Assembly (NCBI GenBank): GCA_021029095.1
Contig: JAJOHG010000008.1
Span: 248,001 to 312,000, forward strand
DNA: 64,000 nt
Reading direction: 5' to 3'
Source of the DNA: Phellopilus nigrolimitatus
Lineage: Eukaryota > Basidiomycota > Agaricomycetes > Hymenochaetales > Hymenochaetaceae
Shown in pieces: positions 56,129-64,000 of the stretch. The notes under the pieces are model-generated. The model saw only the letters and a program-made list of their open reading frames with translations, searched no databases and was not told the origin of the DNA. Both the position numbers and the translations under genes were made by a program. Position 1 is the stretch's first letter; each line of letters opens with the position of its first letter.

Positions 56129-57759
56129 TTACACTGTAGACACATTCCTTGCATAGAGGGCCAAGGCGGTCTGGAGGTGCTTGTACAAATCGAGTGTTTT
56201 CTGAAGTCGCTGGTGGACGTACTACAGGTAGTGGTCGTAAACATGTTAGAGCTGTTAAAAGGTTGGGGGAAAGCGAATTCAAATACCAGTTCGTCACTCT
56301 CAGTTTTCATTAGCGTTTGAAACATATCAAGATCCGCAACAATCTACAAGATAGTCAATGAAAACCATTTCGACAACATACTATTGAGATGCACGTACTG
56401 CAATCCAAGTGTTCGGGAATATTTCCATCGGGTCTTGCAGTGATAGGATCTCGATGCCACACTTCGTCATCGCAGTACAACTGTTGCGCCCTTTCTCAAG
56501 GTCTCTCTGCAGTTTTTTCTCTTTCTTGAGCAGCTTGCTCTTCGTTTCTGCAATGGTATAATGTTTAGATAATTGTGAAGCTTTCAAACAGAGATTATTT
56601 ACTGCGTGCTTGGATCCACAATTTACATAACTCCCGTGCATCTCTGCACGCCATTTTCATGGGCTAAAGACCAACATGAATCAGGAAAACACACATCCGA
56701 CATGAAAATGCTTACAGGGAACAAATATTGCAGGAAATCGAGGCCGAACGACAATGAGGTGATTGAGCCAAGGATTACTAAAGTGAGTATTGCAGCTGCG
56801 CCTGCGCCCTCGAATACAGTTTTACCCAATGCGGTTAATAACTTTGGCAAGAAATGAGTACTTAAGCACCATTTTTAGATCGGTCTAAGGGCTACCTGTT
56901 CCTTTTTACTAGGAAAAGGTACCATTACACTAGGTGAGCAAAGAAAATGCGATTTAGAATAAGATAGGTTCAGAAGTGTTACATACCTCTTCAGATCCTT
57001 TCGCAGAGATTCAATCGAGCTTTGTAGCTCGGAGAAGTATTTGGTACGTGTTCCGGTATAGGCTAGCCAGGGCTGTTTGAACGTTTCCACATCTGAAGAC
57101 AAAGCGCTGAGTTCCGAACTAAGAGATCGAGCCTCTACATAATTCGAGGATTCCACAATATACTAAGAAACGTGTTAGATTAGCTCCTTGGAATAGTACA
57201 GTCGCCTATCTGCGCTTCACTTGCCGTTTGGTATTTGACTATCTCTAGACATTTATCGTCCACTGATACTCCGGGATTCATGAGGAAGCGTCCAAAACTA
57301 CCGACGAAGTCTAGAAGCCATTAGAAATTTCTTTTAATCCGGAGCATGAACTTTCAGACCTCTCATCACCTGAGCACCTGCAGACGACAATTCTTGTGTC
57401 TTCAACACAAGTACATCGAATCGCTGGAGGTTCTGAACATTGTAAGAGCAGAATGTCTTTGCGAGGCTAGTCCTGACCTCATTTAACTTGCTCCAATCGG
57501 AACGAATGCGGAGTAGCTCGTCTGTAGAATCGATATCGGTGCAAACAAGCTCTTCGAGTGTTTTCGAGGAATCCTCAAATAGTTGTTGTGTATATAAGAC
57601 ACTGCGAGACATTGCGCGAATAGGTTCGAGCAGCGTCTCGGAGAACTCCTTTTTAAGGCTGATTTTGTGTATCAATTCCAAAACACTATCCCCCGAATCA
57701 TTGCTGTTCAAGAACAAGTCCGAGTCTGGCGAAGTCGGATTTCGATTGCTCGCAGTCAT
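56129..57759 (-). CDS. Helical/coiled-coil protein with hydrophobic segment, tandem paralogue C (unknown family)
   Basis: The first exon (57759-57360) begins MTASNRNPTSPDSDLFLNS and is helical (ELIHKISLKKEFSETLL, SDWSKLNEVRTSLAKTF), ending in phase 1. The second exon (57310-57221) begins DFVGSFGRFLMNPGVSVDDK, the signature shared with A and B. Next are a coiled coil (ELSALSSDVETFK, SELQSSIESLRKDLKR), then an exon with a strongly hydrophobic stretch (AGAAAILTLVILGSITSL), then DARELCKLWIQAR, KSKLLKKEKKLQRDLEKG, a block ending FPNTWIA, DLDMFQTLMKTES and a final amphipathic exon ending LALYARNVSTV. The stop is at 56129-56131. The phase at the exon 2/3 junction (about 57221/57170) does not close with the obvious sites, so one junction is wrong or the gene is damaged. 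Function unknown. Confidence 0.6.
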
Positions 57760-59823
57760 ATTCCACGGAAGACAGAGACCAGACCAGAAATTAGTTCGAG
57801 TTAGAGGCGAGTCAGTTGCACAGAAAGTGGGTGCGCAACGCACAGCAAGGCGTCTTTAAGTTTCATGTTATTACAAGACGTAGAGCATGAGGAAAACGCC
57901 TGTATTCTTGAAGTAGGACGGCCAACGTCATTGTCATGATACGGGAATGCCGAGCTTCATTTGAGTATACTCACTGCAAACATGCCTCGACGTCGTGGGC
58001 TGCAACATGCCCGAGAGGCCACTCACTCTTGTATATTCTAGCTTTATTCAATATACTAATATGTACTTTCCTTTTTTGTATGTGTGTTAGTCATGATTCG
58101 TAACCTCTATTTTTTGATTTGCTCTATGTACGACACACGTTGTTGACTATCGCACAATCTACGCTCCCTAACTCTTCATTTGGCTGGAAGCGGTGCCTAC
58201 GATATACGACATCCTTCTTGGACTAGTGAATATAAGTAGCTTGACCATGTGGGGCGGTGGATCGAAAATGCGTACAAGCATGTCCGCGTGTTATGAGGTG
58301 TGTACTAGTTCGGACTTGGGCCTTGCATTGAGAGCTCATTCTGTAAAAGGATCGATCAACTCTTCTGAAATTTCGTGATATCGTACGCTCTCTATTTTAA
58401 ACTCAAAAAAGCGACTAAGGATCTTGATTGTCATCTCTTCGATTGTCGACCTGCTCGTCAATAAATCAGGTACGAGGTTGAACGCCCGCATTTCAAACCA
58501 ACCATAAGCTCGACGTCTTGGTGATCTGGGTTCTTCTACCCGGAGGACGCGGCAAAGTAAAGTAGCCAGCGCCAGACACAGAACATTCATTAGATAGTAA
58601 ATAGTACGTGTAAAATTTCACATTCTCGGACTGGATTATTCATATAATTATTCACGCACTCCGGAATCAAGTTTCCATCGCTATAGCTAGGTAAAAAATT
58701 GTCAGATACATGAGTCTTCTGCGTCTTCGGGTAATCATGTGGGACTTTGATCAACTCGCGGATGGTTCCGAGGCTGAAAGCTGCCTCGTATCGCTGGCAG
58801 CTTATCGCAGCCTTGACTTTGCAAACTCGTACTTCTGACTTCGAATATATTGGCTAATACAACAGTCGAATCCTCATCCCTTCCCACAATGGAGAAGAAC
58901 TTGGGGCGTGGCGTGGAAGAAAAGAAATGAGATTGGAAATGTCACCGTAGCTTGTCGAGGGCCGGGTCGGGACCGACTGGTATACGACTCGGACAGCCCA
59001 AAACTTAGTGTCCGGCTTCTACACGCGAACATGATTCTAGTGTTTTGCCGAGCCATGTTCGGTGTGTACTGCTTACTATGTTCACTTCAAGTTTCTTCTT
59101 TCATATGGAAAACTCCCGTTAGATATGTCGATGCGCGTGCTGCGCACTTCTGCGAACTGTCTTCAAGCCAAACAATCAGCAATCGAAGTCCCCCCTTCCG
59201 GCCTTTCAGATCCCCGATATCTCACGGATGTCTTGCTTTCATGCTAGCCCTCTGGTGAGCCACGTCCAAGTGTTGATTTTGGTTTCAGCTGGCTTATACT
59301 TCTCGTGGGTATGTACATCTATCACCGTGATTCGACGCCTCAGGCGAAATCGGGAACTGTGCTGTAAGGTTCTACAGGCAAAGATTTCCGCATAGGCACA
59401 AATGGCTCCGACCATCGACCCCGATTATATCACGTTTATGCCTTGCAATATGGCTCTGAACTGAATCCAGAGAACTATCCACTCACCCTCTTTGCGCGAG
59501 AATATACGTCGCTCCTACCGGTGGAGATGAAATGTTTGTCCGACGGACACAAGCAAAAACGCGAACGACGACACGATGTACGCAACTTTCTAAGTTTTGA
59601 CTATCAGTGTTCTTCTGCTTCGTTCCCCATGCGCTATACCATTGGCATGTAACTGTGCGATGAGCTCTTACTTGCAACAATATTGTGCCATCTTGATGCC
59701 TGTTGCTCCATGCTAGCAGATAAAGCTGTATCTGCTCGAAAGTGAGTTAACGCATCCGTCGCCCAGATAATCCCCCCTCTTTCCTCCCCATCCTCACTAC
59801 CAGGCTACCCAAAACTGGTCAAA
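57760..59823. other. Intergenic region
   Basis: About 2 kb. A minus-strand frame 58336-58590 (84 residues) begins with a signal-peptide-like MNVLCLALATLLCRVL and could be a small secreted protein or an exon, but nothing else supports it. The final 60 bases before 59824 are C/T-rich (cccccctctttcctcccc type) and are probably the core promoter of the next gene. Confidence 0.45.
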
Positions 59824-61650
59824 ATGAGTGCTCTAGCAGACACTGTCATCATTTCCCCTTCACTTGTGTACCAACAAGATGCCGACAGCAAAGGCGTTCT
59901 TGCGGCATCCAGCTCCAGCGGGACTGCCACGAATTCCGTCCACTCAATCGACGAGAAGGATGGCATCTCATCTGTCGAGAAGGGACATTATTCTGACTGG
60001 GAAGGCTATGAGGACGAGATCCTTCCAGACAAGTTGCAAGGCCGCTTCATGCGAAACCTGCGATTCCAACTCCTGAATATTTATCGACGGCTTTTTGGCG
60101 TCGTTTTTGTTACAAATATGACTATCTTCATCGTCACCATCGCGAAGGGCGGGAGTGATGCCAAGAACCTTGGTCTCATTGTCGTCGCAGATCTTTTTTG
60201 CGCAGTTCTCATCCGTCAAGACTATGTGATCAATGCTATTTTCACAGTCTTCTGCTCCGTGCCTCCTTCGTGAGTTCTTCGACACTGACTTGATCCACGG
60301 ACTAACTTTCTCCCTCACTTTATTCGCAGTTGGCCACTGTTCATTCGACGCTTGTGTGCCCGAGTTTACAGCTTAGGCGGGAGTGAGTTCTTTGATACCT
60401 GATGTCACTTCGACCGCAACACTTAACGTGCCTTTTTTCAGTACATTCTGGATGTGCTGTCTCTGGCGTCTGTTGGTTTGTATACTTTACAGCACAGTCA
60501 ACTTTAGAACTACTGAATGGTGGCAAGGTGATCAATCATAGAATTTGATGTAAACGTGTTCTTGACCTTCTACTTCCCCAGTGTTCCGTCGCAACAGTGG
60601 TAATGGCATATTGCATCCTTGTACTTCTTCTGGTCATCGTCGCCCTCGCGTACCCTAAGTTCAGGGTTATTGCCCATGACACTTTTGAGAAGGTTCATCG
60701 CTTCCTCGGTTGGACCGTTGTCGCACTTGTTTGGTGCCTGGTAAGCTTATCGCAACTGTCCTTTCGAGCTTGTGCTCAAGTTCATCACAGATCATACTTC
60801 TCACGAACGACTATCGTCCTCGTGGACAGAAGCTGGGACGGGCACTAACGGAGTCAGCCCCCTTCTGGCTGGTCGTTGTCCTGACCATCTCCATTATTCT
60901 TCCCTGGCTCCGCCTTAGGAAATATCCCGTTCGATCAGAGGTTCTGTCCAAGCATGCTGTTCGACTGCATTTTGATTACGGTGGTACGTTGGTATAGTAT
61001 CTAGTCTCTCAGTGCCTGACTACACCGTTTTTACAATAGTTTCACCTGTGCCTGGGTCCTTCTCTCGTATCTCTGATACCCCTCTCTTCGAGTGGCACTC
61101 GTTCGCCACTATGGCCGAGCCCGACAAAAAGGGATATTACTCAATGGTGGTCTCGCGCGCGGGCGACTGGACGAAGAAGATCATTGAGAATCCACCTTCG
61201 GAGATATGGATTCGCGGTATCGCAACCTGCGGCGCACTTCGCATTGTGCCTCTGTTCCGCCGCGTCATTCTAGTCGCCACTGGGAGCGGCATTGGTCCGA
61301 TAGCACCCCATGTATTTGCTCAAAGCGTCCCCTTCCGTCTTTTATGGACGGGACCTAATGTGAGGGAGACATTTGGCGACAATCTCGTGGACGCCATTCT
61401 TAAAGCAGCACCCGATACTATCATTTACGGTACGTATTGAATCAATCGTCCTTTCTTCGGTTACTGAGGGTCGTCTCCAGACACTCGTAAGCACGGGAGG
61501 CCGGATATGGTCAAACTCAGCTATAAACTCGCTCGCGAATTTGAAGCCGAGGCCGTGTGCATCATTTCGAACGAGAAGCTCACGAAGAAGGTGGTGTACG
61601 GCTTGATGAGTCGCGGAGTACCAGCTTTCGGTGCAATTTGGGACTCCTAA
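59824..61650 (+). CDS. Ferric-reductase-like multi-pass membrane protein with FNR-like C-terminal domain
   Basis: Seven exons (59824-60269, 60330-60382, 60442-60527, 60582-60740, 60791-60980, 61040-61429, 61481-61650) sum to 1494 nt, giving 497 residues in a closed frame. A cytosolic Ser-rich N-terminus precedes membrane helices (FGVVFVTNMTIFIVTIA, GLIVVADLFCAVLI, VMAYCILVLLLVIVALA, WTVVALVWCLIILL, PFWLVVVLTISIILPWL). The C-terminal half resembles the ferredoxin-reductase fold: HAVRLHFDYVSPVPGSF, then PLFEWHSFATMAEP (the FAD-site position), VPLFRRVILVATGSGIGPIA (nucleotide-binding GSGIGP) and a final KLTKKVVYGLMSRGVPAFGA. Relatives are common in basidiomycetes and are often mislabelled as nonribosomal peptide synthetases. 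A membrane oxidoreductase role is inferred. Only a few helix His residues are visible (for example HRFLGW), so bis-heme binding is uncertain. Confidence 0.8.
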
Positions 61651-62691
61651 ATAGATTCTGTGGTTCGTCTTCTGCCAATCTTCTAAAGTTTCGTTGAGCT
61701 CGAGCGTCTCTTAATTGTCCTTCCTCTTACACTTCCGACTCTAAACATGCTGAAGTCCCCTCATGTCATCTTGATTGTCTGTATAATAGATCCTTCTAGC
61801 CTGCCCTTTGCAGTGCCCCATGTATCGCATTTTCCATATGTCGCCTTTTGCTAGTATCGCTGACGTCCGCGACTCTTTTCGTTCAATCGGCGCCTTATTT
61901 TCTACTACGCAGCGGGTACCACGAGTGAGGTGGTTTGTGACGAAACCCGTCGGACCCGTCTCTCGAGTGTCCTGTAACCATTGTACTACTAGTAGTATAT
62001 AGAGGACGTGTAGCTGAAAAATTTGTCCGCTCGAATCTTCAGGCTAGCTTGCCTCCAGAGCCACATTTCCTTATTTTACTGCGCAAGACTGTAAAGGTCT
62101 GTTTGACTCCGAGTAGTACAATACCTAGCGATCTATTTAGCTATGAGCATTGAAGCGGACGCATCGGAAGAGAGTAGAGGTCTCGTTTTCCGACTCAATT
62201 AGAGGCTGAAGCATGATGACAATTTGAGTGCCTAGGGATCAAGATAGTCCCATCGGCAGGTTCCGAGCGTTTTATATTCCGATCAACGGCAAGCTTGTGC
62301 CGCTCGGCATTTCAAGCTCCCGATCTCCATTAATCTACGTAGACTTCCAAAACTCAAGCAAATCCCTTCTCACTCCACCCATTTCGCATCCTATTATGAA
62401 GACAGGAGGCGACCAATTACAATAATACAGTCTGTTTGATTGGATAGCAGTTTGCAAATGTCAGCTTTTGAGAACGGAGAATGGAGGCGGTCGTAGATAC
62501 AGAGAAAAGGTAAGTCAATAATGAAATACAAAACAGTAAAAAGAAAATCCTAATTCAGCAAGTACATATATTTCAGCCACGAAATCAAGTGTCGTGATTA
62601 GATCAGAAAGAAGGGGAAAGGGTTGCGAACGAAGAAAAAGATGGGCGAAGGAAGAACGATGAGGGCACCGGCACTTTGTCTGCGTCCGATA
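61651..62691. other. Intergenic region between convergent genes
   Basis: About 1 kb, no supported gene. Confidence 0.5.
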
Positions 62692-64000
62692 TTACCACGC
62701 CTTGTTCGCTTTGTTGAGCAACTTAGTGATGAGCCCACCGGGCTTCTGCTGGGACGTCTCGTCGTTGAAGAAAACACCGATCGCGCCGGTGCGACTCTCG
62801 ATACGCAGCTCGTCGAAATAGGGCTTCCCCATGTGTTCATATATCACTGATGGTGGGAAAAGTTGCTTTAGCCGCCATACTCTTATACAGCGAGGAAACG
62901 AAGGAGGTTCCTTTCTTTGAAACAGACTCCACGAAACGGAAATGAAGAAAGACGGTACGCACCCTCGTTTGGATTATTCCCTACGAAGTACTGCCCCCGC
63001 GCGCCTTTGCGGTGCTCGGACACGGCCGTCACGACGCTTTCCATCTCCTCGGAGAACTGCACAGGTTGGCGCGAGGTGATTGCGGGCGCTTGTTTAACGG
63101 GTTCGCCACTGGCATCGCCATTTTCCGGCACTTCTTTCTCGCCGTCGTAGTGGAGGTTAACGCTACTGCTAATCGCTTGGCTGGCGAGGTACGTGGTCGA
63201 CGCGGACATATTTACATTTGCGTTTGCGATGGCATTAGCGTGGACGTGTCCCATAAAGGATCGTGGGATGCCAATAGAGACGGCGCCTTGCTCGGAGCTG
63301 AGGTGTATTCGGAGGCGTTGATGCATTTGCGAGTGCTAAAGCGCAAAATCTATTCAACACATGCTACAGAAAAGGAGAGAAGCAAATAACAATAGATGAA
63401 ACTCACTATCCGCACTGTGATGGATCCACTCACGCTCCGGATGTCAATCTCTGCGCGGCTTTTAGTCTTCCGTGGCCAGGGATACGATGGAATCGGAGAC
63501 GTCCAACCGTCTCCCCAATAGTCATCATCTCCTTCTGTGTCGCTGTCGTTATCACCTCCGCGCCCCTCATTTCTCTTTTTGCTCCGACTTTCTGTTCTCC
63601 GCCGCCCGCGTGTCGCACACCCGTCGCGCACCCAGATATCCACACACACGTCTCCACTGCGGGTCAGTAAGATCAGATTCGCCCGCTTTGCCTTTCCCTT
63701 TGCGTTCTTCCCTCCGCCAACGAGTAACACGTCCGGGTCGTCCGGAAGGAGACAGTCGGGAACAAACAACGTAGGGTCGATGACGAACGCGCCTGTAATC
63801 GCAGCAGACTCGCGCTGCACGTACACGTTGTTAGCAGCTCGGAGATGTGGAGGCGGCCCGATGCGAGGCGCGGGGAGCGACGCGACCGTTAATGCGTGCG
63901 GGGATAACGGTAAGGATAGTTGAGATGTCGATGGGGATGGACCAGAAGAAAATAGAGTCGGGGTTGGAGGAACGAGGGTCTGCGAAGATATATTCTTGAG
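62692..64000 (-). CDS. DUF7330-like protein (5' partial, runs off right edge)
   Basis: The frame is open to base 64000 with no ATG, so the N-terminus lies off the window. Three visible exons: 64000 to about 63413, then 'HSQMHQRLRIHLSSEQGAVS' to 62963, and 62846-62692. Repeated short beta-strand units follow the DUF7330 pattern of alternating surface statements: GAFVIDPTLFVPD, VCVDIWVRDG, KSRAEIDIRSVSGSITV, EQGAVSIGIPRSFMGHV and the end YFDELRIESRTGAIGVFFND. A low-complexity linker (RGGDNDSDTEGDDDYWGD) sits in the middle. The gene is spliced with an unusually long 116-bp last intron (62847-62962). The family is widespread in Agaricomycetes with no known function; the repeats suggest a beta-solenoid-like shape, which is inference. 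Confidence 0.75.

Overview
This window is nuclear DNA from a filamentous basidiomycete, almost certainly a mushroom-forming Agaricomycete. The evidence is many GT-AG introns of about 50-60 bp, DUF6533 and DUF7330 genes, F-box genes, a fungal TFIIA small subunit, a fimbrin, a SMYD-like SET/MYND protein, and a Ty3/gypsy chromovirus. There are no bacterial operons, no rRNA and no CRISPR array.

Layout: (1) 1-8810 is a nearly intact Ty3/gypsy chromovirus cut by the left edge. It has gag-protease, then pol (RT, RNase H, integrase, chromodomain) in the same frame after one UGA codon, then an unusual third ORF of 797 codons, a polypurine tract and a 184-bp 3' LTR. (2) 10337-16747 holds a ten-exon two-RRM RNA-binding protein and a DUF6533 membrane protein. 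(3) 17629-22527 is rich in small mobile elements: a 664-bp TA-flanked element, an F-box-like/nucleotidyltransferase-like gene, and a 1.2-kb hAT-type element with a perfect 8-bp target duplication that itself contains a 288-bp TA-flanked MITE. (4) 22891-27285 is a head-to-head pair of paralogous protein kinases. (5) 28804-41186 holds housekeeping and enzyme genes: TFIIA gamma, a SET/MYND protein, an amidase with an apparent one-base frameshift, a Ser/Pro-rich protein with an internal duplication and a frameshift, an acidic protein, and fimbrin. (6) 42863-50399 holds a secreted intradiol-dioxygenase-like protein, an F-box/LRR-like protein, a methionine-permease-like transporter and a small hydrophilic protein. 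(7) 50933-57759 is a tandem array of three diverged paralogues encoding helical, coiled-coil proteins of a family I do not recognise. (8) 59824-end holds a ferric-reductase-like membrane protein and a DUF7330 protein whose 5' end lies off the right edge.

The most interesting items are the third ORF of the chromovirus, its single-UGA gag/pol junction, and the three-gene helical family in which one copy carries a membrane-type hydrophobic segment. Exon boundaries were placed by eye from splice consensus, reading-phase continuity and homology; where the phase sums close I say so. No searches or structure predictions were run.
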